This document shows positions 1 through 7,957 of a stretch of DNA of 44,010 nucleotides, piece after piece. Made by a program: the position numbers and the translations under genes. The stretch is taken from positions 1-44,010 of the forward strand of contig NZ_FQXM01000030.1 of NCBI RefSeq assembly GCF_900129965.1, written 5' to 3'. Source of the DNA: Clostridium grantii DSM 8605. Lineage in GTDB: Bacteria; Bacillota; Clostridia; Clostridiales; Clostridiaceae. The stretch's first letter is position 1. Each line of letters starts with the position of its first letter. The notes under the pieces are model-generated. The model did no database searches. It was not told the DNA's origin and saw only the letters and a list, made by a program, of their open reading frames with translations.

Positions 1-135
1 TTAGAAGATGGTCGCCATCGTTCTACTAAAATGTGGTATATCCGTACTTATGCAATCATGATGTGCCAGCACATTGATGCTTGGCAGAGCCATAATAATG
101 ATTCTTTAGATCTTAAAAAAATTATTTTTAACTAA
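1..135 (+). CDS. 3' end of an unrecognised gene (possible transposase remnant)
   Basis: Frame 1 is open from the window edge to a TAA at 133-135 and encodes the last 44 residues of a protein. It includes the aromatic- and Met-rich stretch MWYIRTYAIMMCQHIDAW followed by a basic tail. The first 120 bases are about 37% GC, clearly above the AT-rich DNA that follows, which fits acquired DNA. The charged start (EDGRHRSTK) and this compositional jump suggest a transposase C-terminus, but I cannot assign a family. The gene starts outside the window, so whether it is intact is unknown. Confidence 0.45.
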   Translation, partial: LEDGRHRSTKMWYIRTYAIMMCQHIDAWQSHNNDSLDLKKIIFN

Positions 136-475
136 TCTATGGTTTTAAAGAATTTAAAAAAAATTCAACCTCGTAGGTTTATTTGCCATGCCCTTTTTTA
201 CAAATTGAATACTAAATTAAGCTACTTTTAGAACACAAATAGAATTCCCAGTTAATTTATTACTTTTTTTAATGTTATTTTCAATTTATTCCGAGAGTCT
301 ATCTATTACTCTATTCCATGCATTGCAGGTTGATTATAACATATAATTAGTTATTTTAACAAACGAAAAATATTTAATATTTCACTATAACAAGAAAACC
401 ATGTTATAATATACTTGAATAAAACTTAGTATATTTTAATATAAAAAACTGTAATTTACGAGGTGATTTTTACTT
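136..475. other. Gene-free, very AT-rich intergenic stretch
   Basis: About 340 bases with no credible open frame on either strand. The only elements I can support are the promoter and ribosome binding site of the downstream transglycosylase gene. I see no clear inverted repeat that would mark the end of an insertion sequence. Confidence 0.6.
381..410 (+). promoter_or_regulatory. Probable promoter of the transglycosylase gene
   Basis: TATAAT at 405-410 is preceded by TG at 402-403, giving an extended -10. TTCACT at 381-386 is a 4/6 match to a -35, with an 18-base spacer. The position suits a short 5' UTR ending in GAGGTGA before the ATG at 476. Confidence 0.5.
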
Positions 476-1198
476 ATGAATATAAATCAATTGACTCAAA
501 TTCTATCTGTTAACAACTTAAATTCTAATTTGATTTCCGATGAAAAAGACTCCGCTAAAACATTTTCAATGCTTCTTAGTTTAATGCTACAAAATCAAAC
601 TAGTATAAGTTCACTCTCCCTTGATAGTTCTAATTTTAATAGTTCAAATACTGAAGATAATTTTAGCGGCCTTGATAGCTTAGCCACTATGATATCAACT
701 TTAAGAAATAACCCGGAACTTCTTACTTCCAACTTCTATGGGAATAATTCTAGTTCAGAAAAATCTACTAATTTAAATCTTTCAATAAATAATAATGAAA
801 TATCCTCTGCAATAAATTTAGCTTCACAAAAATATGGAGTAGATAGCAATTTAATTTCTGCTGTAATTAAACAAGAATCGTCTTTTAATCCTAATGCTAA
901 ATCTTCTGCAGGTGCTGAAGGTCTTATGCAGCTTATGCCTTCTACTGCAAAAGGTTTGGGTGTAACTGACTCTTTTGACATATCCCAAAATATTGATGGT
1001 GGTACAAAATATTTAAAGTCATTAATTGATAATTTTGATGGAGATGTTAAACTAGCTCTTTCCGCTTATAATGGTGGAATAGGTAGAATGAATAGACTAG
1101 GAGTAAATACTGTTAGTGAAATTTCAAAGATGCCAAAAGAAACTGTTAATTATGTATATAAAGTTATATCTAATTATGAGGACTTTAAAAATGCTTAA
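476..1198 (+). CDS. Lytic transglycosylase (SLT domain)
   Basis: A 240-residue protein with a C-terminal soluble lytic transglycosylase (goose-lysozyme-like) domain from about residue 105. Markers are the catalytic-Glu segment SAVIKQESSFNP, the segment GAEGLMQLMPSTA and the segment LALSAYNGG. The family cleaves peptidoglycan glycan strands to 1,6-anhydro products. The N-terminal ~100 residues are Ser/Asn-rich and contain the hydrophobic patch FSMLLSLMLQ. There is no recognisable signal peptide, so export by another route, such as the flagellar type III system as for FlgJ-like muramidases, is possible but unproven. A GAGGTGA ribosome binding site lies about 10 bases before the ATG. A perfect terminator hairpin follows, so the gene is probably monocistronic. 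Confidence 0.85.
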   Translation: MNINQLTQILSVNNLNSNLISDEKDSAKTFSMLLSLMLQNQTSISSLSLDSSNFNSSNTEDNFSGLDSLATMISTLRNNPELLTSNFYGNNSSSEKSTNLNLSINNNEISSAINLASQKYGVDSNLISAVIKQESSFNPNAKSSAGAEGLMQLMPSTAKGLGVTDSFDISQNIDGGTKYLKSLIDNFDGDVKLALSAYNGGIGRMNRLGVNTVSEISKMPKETVNYVYKVISNYEDFKNA

Positions 1199-1221
1199 TT
1201 TTATAAAATAATACTTTTCAC

Positions 1222-1259
1222 AAAAGATATTAATCTTAACACAAGATTAATATCTTTTT
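1222..1259 (+). terminator. Rho-independent terminator
   Basis: A perfect 16-bp stem (1222-1237 with 1243-1258) with loop AACAC ends in a run of T. It lies 23 bases after the transglycosylase stop. Confidence 0.85.
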
Positions 1260-1333
1260 AATTACAATTTAACTCAAAAGGTATACAATAGTAATAACTA
1301 TAATTTGTAATTATTTTTAAGGAGATGATTATT

Positions 1334-2056
1334 TTGACTATTAATTATGCCCATAGAGGCGCTAGTGGAAATTACCCTGAAAATACTATGCTAGCCTTTG
1401 AAAAAGCTATTGAAATGGGAGCTACTGGTATTGAAACAGATGTTCAAATGACCAAAGATGGAGAACTTGTTATTCTTCATGATGAACAATTAAATAGAAC
1501 TACTAACGGTAATGGTTTACTTAAAGATTATTCTTTAAAAGAAATAAAAAAATTAGATGCTGGCTCATGGTTTTCTCAAGATTATTCAAGCTGTACAATC
1601 CCTACATTAAAAGAGTTTCTAGAACTCACAAGTAAAACAAAGTTAAAAATTAACTTAGAATTAAAAAGTAATATAATACAATACCCCAATATTGAAGAAA
1701 AAGTGATAGATATGATTTATAAATATAATATGGATAACAAAGTTATTTTATCAGGTTTTAATCACTATTCCATGGTTAAATGTAAAGAAATTTCATCAAA
1801 TATAAAAACTGGTCTTCTTTACATGTCTGGTCTTTATAAACCAGAAACTTACATAAAATATGTAGTCGCTGATGCCCTCCACCCATACTTTTACGCTTTA
1901 AATCAAGATATCATAACTGGTATACAAAAATCCGGTATAATGATAAATACTTTTACAGTAAACGATGAAAAATATATGAAATTCTTTGCATCCGCAAAAG
2001 TAGATGGTATTATAACAAATTATCCTGAAAAACTAAAAATCATACTGGGGGAATAA
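1334..2056 (+). CDS. Glycerophosphodiester phosphodiesterase
   Basis: A 240-residue GDPD-family TIM-barrel enzyme. It hydrolyses glycerophosphodiesters to glycerol 3-phosphate and an alcohol. Near the N-terminus are the family signatures HRGASGNYPENT, the metal-ligand pair in GIETDVQ and the second catalytic His in VILHDE. Length is typical for cytosolic UgpQ-like enzymes and there is no signal peptide. An upstream in-frame ATG at 1325 directly abuts the AAGGAG ribosome binding site (1319-1324), so it is unlikely to be used. The TTG at 1334 has a 9-base spacing. The MFS gene follows after 2 bases, suggesting co-translation. Confidence 0.88.
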   Translation: MTINYAHRGASGNYPENTMLAFEKAIEMGATGIETDVQMTKDGELVILHDEQLNRTTNGNGLLKDYSLKEIKKLDAGSWFSQDYSSCTIPTLKEFLELTSKTKLKINLELKSNIIQYPNIEEKVIDMIYKYNMDNKVILSGFNHYSMVKCKEISSNIKTGLLYMSGLYKPETYIKYVVADALHPYFYALNQDIITGIQKSGIMINTFTVNDEKYMKFFASAKVDGIITNYPEKLKIILGE

Positions 2057-2058
2057 TT

Positions 2059-3285
2059 ATGAAACTAAATAAATATTCAAAAGTATTTTTGCTTGGCTTT
2101 GGCTTTTTTGCTATTAGCATTACCTGGTCTGTATATAACGCTTTCATACCCTTATTGTTAGGTAAATTTATTGAAAGCACAGCTCTTATTGGTTTTATAA
2201 TGACTTTTGATAACTATTTTGCTCTTTTTATACAACCTGCCGTAGGAAGTATGAGTGATTCTATTAATACTAAATTTGGTAAAAGGATGCCTTTTATCAT
2301 GATAGGCATGCCCTTAGCTGCTTTATTTATATTTATTTTACCTAATTATAGTAGTGTAAAAACTCTTATCCTATTTCTTGTTATTATGAACTTATGCATG
2401 AGCATTTTTAGATCTCCTGTAGTTTCTTTGATGCCAGATATTACTCCTCCCCAAAATAGAAGTATGGCTAACAGTATAATAAATGTCATGGGTGGACTAG
2501 GCTCTGTTCTTGGTTATTTTGTGGGCTCTATTCTATGGGGTAAAAGTGAAAAGTTTCCTTTCTATATGGCAGCAATTCTTATGCTTTTTTCCTTACTCAT
2601 TCTTTTCACATTTATAAAAGAAAAAAGAGACTCTATCAACTATGAAAAAGAAACCATAAATAATCTTAGTTTTTTGAAAAATACAAAATCTCTTTTTAAA
2701 AATAAAAATACTTTATATCTTCTTTTCGCAATTTGTAGCTGGTTTATATCTTTTCAAGGCATCGAAGCCTTATTTACTCTTTATGGACAAAGGTATATTG
2801 GAGTATCAGGTGGAACAGCTGCCAGTACTTTAACCTTTATTTCTCTTTCTTTTTTATTATTTGCTGTGCCCTCTGGTATTTTAGGTACAAAATTAGGCAA
2901 GAAAAAAACCATAACACTTGGTATTATTGGTATGCTAATGTGTTTCATAATTCTAGCCTTTGTAAAAAGTATAATACTTATAAGAATTCTTTTTTCAATA
3001 TGCGGCTTATTTTGGGCTATGATAAATATAAATTCCTACCCTTTTGTTACAGATATGGCTCCCGAAGGACAAGTTGGTACTTATACAGGCTTTTACTATT
3101 TCTTTTCATCTATAGCAGCCATAGTTTCTCCACCAGCACTGGGCTTTATCATGGATAAAATAGGATATCAATTCATGTTTGTTTATGGAACACTGTTCTT
3201 TGTCATAGCATTAATATTTATACTACTCATCAAAGATTCTTCTACAGAAAGCCCGATTGTTAAAGTTTCTGATTTTATTGTATAA
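2059..3285 (+). CDS. MFS transporter, SLC45/GPH-like
   Basis: A 408-residue polytopic membrane protein with about 12 hydrophobic helices. It carries an MFS-type cytoplasmic loop after the second helix (GSMSDSINTKFGKRMP) and a second GTKLGKKK loop in the C-terminal half. The pattern, including the INSYPFVTDMAP segment, resembles the sugar-transporter-like SLC45/glycoside-pentoside-hexuronide group. The substrate cannot be read from sequence. It sits 2 bases after the phosphodiesterase gene with GGGGGA as ribosome binding site, so a linked role, such as uptake of a glycerol-linked compound or sugar, is possible but is inference. Confidence 0.8.
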   Translation: MKLNKYSKVFLLGFGFFAISITWSVYNAFIPLLLGKFIESTALIGFIMTFDNYFALFIQPAVGSMSDSINTKFGKRMPFIMIGMPLAALFIFILPNYSSVKTLILFLVIMNLCMSIFRSPVVSLMPDITPPQNRSMANSIINVMGGLGSVLGYFVGSILWGKSEKFPFYMAAILMLFSLLILFTFIKEKRDSINYEKETINNLSFLKNTKSLFKNKNTLYLLFAICSWFISFQGIEALFTLYGQRYIGVSGGTAASTLTFISLSFLLFAVPSGILGTKLGKKKTITLGIIGMLMCFIILAFVKSIILIRILFSICGLFWAMININSYPFVTDMAPEGQVGTYTGFYYFFSSIAAIVSPPALGFIMDKIGYQFMFVYGTLFFVIALIFILLIKDSSTESPIVKVSDFIV

Positions 3286-3332
3286 AAAAACAGCCTATAT
3301 GAATAGACTTTTTTAAGTGTCTATTCTATAGG
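3284..3332 (-). terminator. Terminator between convergent MFS and metG genes
   Basis: A hairpin pairs 3294-3308 with 3319-3332, with one bulged base. Read on the minus strand it is followed by seven T, making it a good terminator for metG. On the plus strand the tail is TTCCATTTT, so it is weaker for the transporter. Confidence 0.75.
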
Positions 3333-3377
3333 TTCCATTTTAGTTTGATAATATTTTTTAATTAAATTGTATTTAAC

Positions 3378-5309
3378 TTATCTTACTACAGATCCAGTTG
3401 GAAGTTCCCCTGGATTTACTACAAATAATTTATCCTTATCATCAGAAGCAGCTATTATCATTCCTTCTGATAATTCCCCTCTTAATTTAACAGGCTTTAA
3501 GTTTGCAACTATAACTACATACTTACCTACTAAATCTTCTGGTTTATAGTACTGCGCTATACCTGAAATTACTTGGCGTGTTTCTGTTCCAAATTCTAGT
3601 TTTAGTTTTAAAAGTTTTTTAGCTTTTTTAACCGGCTCGCACTCAAGTACTTTTGCTACTCTTAAATCAATCTTTTCAAAATCTTCTATTGTGATTTCTG
3701 GTTTGATTGGCTCCATTTGTGGAACTTCATTTGCTTTTATTTGAGCTTCTCTTATTTTTTCAAGCTCTTCTAATTTTTTCTCTACATCTATTCTTGGGAA
3801 AATTGGCTCTCCAACTCCTAATTTTGTTCCAGCTTTTGTTCCATCAAAAGAGGCTACGCTATCCCAGCTAGTAAGTTCAATTTTCAATTGTTCACTCATT
3901 TTTGCACTAGTATCCGGCAAGAATGATGAAACCATAACAGCTACAAATCTTAAACTTTCTATTAAGTTATATAATACTGTTCCTAGTCTTTCTTTTTTAG
4001 CTTCATCTTTTGCAAGTATCCAAGGCATAGTTTCATCTATATATTTATTACTTCTTCTAACTAAAGTCCAAATTTCATCTAAAGCTTCTGGTAATTTTAG
4101 TGCATCCATTCTAGCTTCTACTTTTCCTGGTGCTTCTAAAGCAAGTTTTATTAATTCATCATCAATATCTTCTTTTGCTGTAGGCGGTTGAATTTCTCCA
4201 TCAAAATACTTATTAAGCATAGCAATAGTTCTATTTAATAAGTTTCCTAAATCATTGGCTAAATCTGCATTTGTTTTCTTAATAAATAATTCACTATTGA
4301 ATATACCATCTTGGCCAAATGGAATTTCATGAAGAAGATAATATCTAACAGCATCTACTCCAAAATTTTCTACAAGTACAACTGGGTCTACCACATTACC
4401 TTTAGATTTTGACATTTTTCCGCCATCTACTAATAACCATCCATGACCAAATACTTGTTTAGGTAATTCTAACCCTAAAGCCATTAACATAATTGGCCAA
4501 TAAATTGTATGGAATCTTAAAATATCTTTTCCTACTAGGTGAACATTTGCTGGCCAGTATTTTTGGTATAATTCATCATTATCTTGATCATATCCTAAAG
4601 CAGTTATATAGTTTGATAAAGCATCTACCCAAACATAGATAACGTGTTTTTCATCAAAAGAAACAGGAATTCCCCAATCAAAAGTAGTTCTTGAAACACA
4701 TAAATCTTGAAGACCTGGTCTTAAGAAATTATTAAGCATTTCATTTTTTCTTGATTCTGGTTGAATAAAATCTGGATTTGCTTCAATATACTCTATTAAT
4801 CTATCTGCATACTTAGACATTTTAAAGAAATAAGCTTCTTCTCTTGCTGTTTCAACTGGTCTTCCGCAATCAGGACAATTTCCATTTACTAATTGAGTTT
4901 CAGTCCAGAAAGATTCACAAGGAGTACAATATCTTCCTTCATAATGGTCTTTATAAATATCTCCTTGATCATAAAGTTGTTTAAATATTCTTTGAACAGT
5001 TTTCTTATGATAATCATCTGTAGTTCTAATAAATTTATCATAATCAATATTCATCAACTTCCAAAGATCTTTTATTCCGTCCACAACTACATCAATATAC
5101 TCTTTTGGTGTAACCCCTTTTTCTTCAGCAATTCTTTGAAGTTTTTGGCCATGCTCGTCTGTGCCTGTTAAGAAAAATGTATCATACCCTGTAGTTTTCT
5201 TAAATCTTGCAATAGCATCAGCTGCAACCGTAGTGTATGTGTTTCCTATATGAAGATTTGCTGATGGATAATAAATTGGTGTTGTAATATAATAATTCCC
5301 TTTACTCAT
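3378..5309 (-). CDS. metG: Methionyl-tRNA synthetase
   Basis: A 643-residue class I synthetase charging tRNA-Met in the cytosol. The HIGN signature is at residues 20-23 and KMSKS at about 298-302. A zinc knuckle of the form CTPC...CPDC lies near residues 127-145. The C-terminus has an EMAP/Trbp111-like tRNA-binding domain (IDLRVAKVLECEPVKKAKKLLKL). This long, dimer-forming form is common in Firmicutes. The start is the ATG at 5309 behind TAGGAGGAAGAAA. The frame stays open 17 codons further upstream, but that part overlaps the T-box terminator and should not be translated. The methionine T-box upstream implies induction by uncharged tRNA-Met. Confidence 0.97.
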   Translation of the reverse strand: MSKGNYYITTPIYYPSANLHIGNTYTTVAADAIARFKKTTGYDTFFLTGTDEHGQKLQRIAEEKGVTPKEYIDVVVDGIKDLWKLMNIDYDKFIRTTDDYHKKTVQRIFKQLYDQGDIYKDHYEGRYCTPCESFWTETQLVNGNCPDCGRPVETAREEAYFFKMSKYADRLIEYIEANPDFIQPESRKNEMLNNFLRPGLQDLCVSRTTFDWGIPVSFDEKHVIYVWVDALSNYITALGYDQDNDELYQKYWPANVHLVGKDILRFHTIYWPIMLMALGLELPKQVFGHGWLLVDGGKMSKSKGNVVDPVVLVENFGVDAVRYYLLHEIPFGQDGIFNSELFIKKTNADLANDLGNLLNRTIAMLNKYFDGEIQPPTAKEDIDDELIKLALEAPGKVEARMDALKLPEALDEIWTLVRRSNKYIDETMPWILAKDEAKKERLGTVLYNLIESLRFVAVMVSSFLPDTSAKMSEQLKIELTSWDSVASFDGTKAGTKLGVGEPIFPRIDVEKKLEELEKIREAQIKANEVPQMEPIKPEITIEDFEKIDLRVAKVLECEPVKKAKKLLKLKLEFGTETRQVISGIAQYYKPEDLVGKYVVIVANLKPVKLRGELSEGMIIAASDDKDKLFVVNPGELPTGSVVR

Positions 5310-5342
5310 TTTCTTCCTCCTAGTTTGATTGATTTTTGAACA

Positions 5343-5628
5343 CAAAAAAGCCCTAAGCAATATTTTACTTAGAGACGTATATACGCGGTACCACCCTATT
5401 TTATCTTTATATCACTATAAAGACCTTAATAAGTGACTCCTCCTAAAATGGATTTTATCACCCTACAATATAACGGTTGCTACCGAAAAACCTTACTTAA
5501 TTTCAGGCAATTTGCTCCAAGGCCATGTTCATAAATTTCTATGTTGCTAGTTCTCACCTTTCCTAGCTCTCTTTAAACACTTTCATTTACTACTCTTCTC
5601 TTCAACGCAATGCAAAATATATTCTTAT
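5343..5628 (-). promoter_or_regulatory. T-box riboswitch leader, methionine specifier
   Basis: On the minus strand the conserved T-box AGGGTGGTACCGCG lies at about 5384-5397. Next comes a terminator hairpin (CTAAG...CTTAG) with a T-run at about 5343-5375. The specifier region reads GAAC-ATG-GCC, with ATG at 5526-5524. Aligned base for base with the second T-box in this window (codon TCC followed by ten bases ending TGGAGC), ATG falls in the same place. Uncharged tRNA-Met should stabilise the antiterminator and permit metG transcription. The 5' boundary is approximate and set from the promoter. Confidence 0.9.
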
Positions 5629-5634
5629 ACTAAA

Positions 5635-5663
5635 ATATTATGATAAATACGCTCTTATGTCAA
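5635..5663 (-). promoter_or_regulatory. metG promoter
   Basis: On the minus strand a perfect TTGACA (5663-5658) is followed after exactly 17 bases by TAATAT (5640-5635), just upstream of the T-box leader. Confidence 0.7.
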
Positions 5664-5694
5664 TATGATATCCCAAAATTAAATAATTATTCCA

Positions 5695-5723
5695 CTGAAC
5701 TCTTACAAATATTATGATATAAT
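5695..5723 (+). promoter_or_regulatory. Probable promoter of the two-component operon
   Basis: TATAAT at 5718-5723 with an upstream TG at 5715-5716 gives an extended -10. CTGAAC, a weak -35, lies 17 bases upstream. It leaves a 5' UTR of about 70 bases before the response regulator start. Confidence 0.5.
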
Positions 5724-5799
5724 TTATTTGGTGCGAAATAAATAACTTGTATTTTTAAATTAATCAAAGATAAATCTTATATAGAAAGGTTGATATTCC

Positions 5800-6483
5800 A
5801 TGAATGAAAAAGTTCTTTTAGTTGAAGACGAGGCATCTATAAGAAGATTTACAAAAATAGTTTTAAAAAAGCATGGTTTTAATGTATTGGAAGCTGATTC
5901 TGGTGAAGCAGGACTTGATATTGTAAATCAGGAAAGTCCTTTAGTTGTTCTTTTAGATGTAATGCTCCCAGGTATTAATGGGTTCGAAGTTTGCAAAAAA
6001 ATAAGAGAAACTAATCCTAATATAGGCATTATTATGTTAACCGCCAGAAGCCAAGATAAAGACAAAATCGAAGGGTTAAATCATGGAGCTGATGATTATT
6101 TGGTAAAACCTTTTAATCCTTTAGAACTTTCTGCACGCATTCAATCATTATTGAGAAGAATGGACTCTAAATCTAAAAGTAATAATCTTATATCTGGCCC
6201 TTTTAAAATTGATTTAGACGCTAAACTAGTATCCAAGGACAATCTTCAGCTAAACCTTACACCCAAAGAATTTCTTTTGCTTAAAATCCTAATAGAAAAC
6301 AAAAATAAGGTGTTAAACAGGTCCGAGCTATTAGATTTAGTATGGGGTTATAATTACATTGGTGACCCTAAAATTGTAGATGTTAACGTCCGTCGTTTAA
6401 GAAGTAAACTTGAAAAAAATCCTTCCGAGCCTGATTATGTAGAAACCATATGGGGTATGGGATATATATGGAAGGAGAATTGA
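5800..6483 (+). CDS. Response regulator, OmpR/PhoB family
   Basis: A 227-residue DNA-binding response regulator. The receiver domain (about 1-120) has the acidic pair at 10-11, phospho-acceptor Asp53 in LLDVMLPG, Thr81 and Lys103 in YLVKPF. The C-terminal winged helix (about 130-227) carries LTPKEFLLL and the recognition-helix region VDVNVRRLRSKLE. The partner kinase starts 1 base after the stop. Target genes cannot be read from sequence, but the downstream lipoprotein and deacetylase genes suggest a cell-envelope regulon. Confidence 0.93.
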   Translation: MNEKVLLVEDEASIRRFTKIVLKKHGFNVLEADSGEAGLDIVNQESPLVVLLDVMLPGINGFEVCKKIRETNPNIGIIMLTARSQDKDKIEGLNHGADDYLVKPFNPLELSARIQSLLRRMDSKSKSNNLISGPFKIDLDAKLVSKDNLQLNLTPKEFLLLKILIENKNKVLNRSELLDLVWGYNYIGDPKIVDVNVRRLRSKLEKNPSEPDYVETIWGMGYIWKEN

Positions 6484-6484
6484 T

Positions 6485-7870
6485 TTGAAATCCATAAAAA
6501 GAAAATTAACTTTAAGTTATTTAGTTATAATTATAATAACTGTTTTACTTGCGGAAGTAGGTTTAATTTCACTATTGCAAAAGTATTATTACTCTAATGC
6601 TAAAGAGATTTTAGTAAATGAAATAGAATTATCCTCAAATTTTTATAATACATATCTCTCAAATGAATCATTGGAAAAAAACATTGCTAATGATGTTGAT
6701 ATATTTTGGAAAAACACAAATGCGGAAGTTCAAATTCTCGATATTAATGGAAATATTTTAATGGATTCCATAGGTTTTTTTCCTGCTTCAGCTATAAAAA
6801 CAAAAGACTTTTCTTCTGCTTTGATGAATGAATTAGGATATAATATTGAAATCTCTGAACAAACTAATGAAAAATTAATGAGTGTAGCTTATCCATTAAA
6901 ATCCAACACAGAAATAGTGGGGGTACTAAGATTTGTAACCTCCTTAAGAAAAATCGATGCTACTATTTCTAGGATATCTTATTATTTATTTGGTTTGGGT
7001 TTATTAATTATATTTGTATCCGCAATTGTTAGTATATTTATCGCTTCTACTATAACTAAACCACTCTCAATAATAACTAAGGGTGCTGAAAATCTAGCTA
7101 AAGGAAATTATAACGAAGAAATAGAAAAAATAAGTGAGGATGAATTAGGTAAATTAACTGATACTCTTAATATTATGTCGAAAGAAATTTTAAAGAATGC
7201 TAAATTGAAGGATGAATTTATAGCCTCAGTTTCTCATGAACTTAGAACTCCATTGACTTCTATTAAAGGGTGGGCTATAACCTTAGAGTATATAGCCCCA
7301 AAAGATTCCGATGATTTTAAAGAAGGATTAAAAATTATAGAAAATGAAACGGATAGATTAAGCACCTTAGTGGAAGATTTATTAGACTTCTCAAAATTGT
7401 CCTCTGGAAAAATAACTTTATCTAAAACTAAAACTGATTTAAATTATTTTCTAGAAGAATTTATAAAAAAAATAAAACCAAGAATTCTAAATTTAGATAT
7501 TAATCTGACTACAAATTTTGAAAGTAATCTTCCTTTTATTAATATTGATCAAAATAGATTAACTCAAACAATATTAAATGTTCTAGACAATTCTTTTAAT
7601 TTTACATTACCCGGAGATTATATATATATAAAAACAAAAATAAAAAATAATTTTATTTTTATTACTATCGAAGATACAGGGTCAGGTATTTCCTCAAAAG
7701 ATTTACCTCATATTACACAAAAATTTTATAAAGGTAAAAACTCTAATTCTAAAAATGGAATAGGTTTATCTATCTGCAAAGAAATCATGAATCTTCATAA
7801 TGGAGATTTATTTATTGAAAGTACAGAGGGCAAAGGAACTATTGTTAAATTATCACTTCCTTTACAATAA
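6485..7870 (+). CDS. Membrane sensor histidine kinase
   Basis: A 461-residue kinase starting at TTG behind GAAGGAGAA. One membrane segment lies at about 8-31, then an extracytoplasmic sensor region of about 130 residues, a second segment at about 165-187 and a HAMP linker. The HisKA H-box SVSHELRTPLTSI has phospho-acceptor His251. The HATPase_c domain shows N-box NVLDNSFNF and G-boxes EDTGSGIS and GIGLSI. The N-box here has NSFNF rather than the common NAIKY/NALKY-type core, a modest divergence. It phosphorylates the regulator encoded one base upstream. Its stimulus is unknown. Confidence 0.92.
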   Translation: MKSIKRKLTLSYLVIIIITVLLAEVGLISLLQKYYYSNAKEILVNEIELSSNFYNTYLSNESLEKNIANDVDIFWKNTNAEVQILDINGNILMDSIGFFPASAIKTKDFSSALMNELGYNIEISEQTNEKLMSVAYPLKSNTEIVGVLRFVTSLRKIDATISRISYYLFGLGLLIIFVSAIVSIFIASTITKPLSIITKGAENLAKGNYNEEIEKISEDELGKLTDTLNIMSKEILKNAKLKDEFIASVSHELRTPLTSIKGWAITLEYIAPKDSDDFKEGLKIIENETDRLSTLVEDLLDFSKLSSGKITLSKTKTDLNYFLEEFIKKIKPRILNLDINLTTNFESNLPFINIDQNRLTQTILNVLDNSFNFTLPGDYIYIKTKIKNNFIFITIEDTGSGISSKDLPHITQKFYKGKNSNSKNGIGLSICKEIMNLHNGDLFIESTEGKGTIVKLSLPLQ

Positions 7871-7957
7871 TACTTGTAAAATTATTAATAACTTTGTAAC
7901 CTAATATTTTTTTAATGCTTTATAATTAAATATATACTAAAAATAAAGGGAGGCATC

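Noticed and set aside
5310..5360. 17-codon N-terminal extension of metG
   Set aside because: It overlaps the T-box terminator. A strong AGGAGG fixes the start at 5309.
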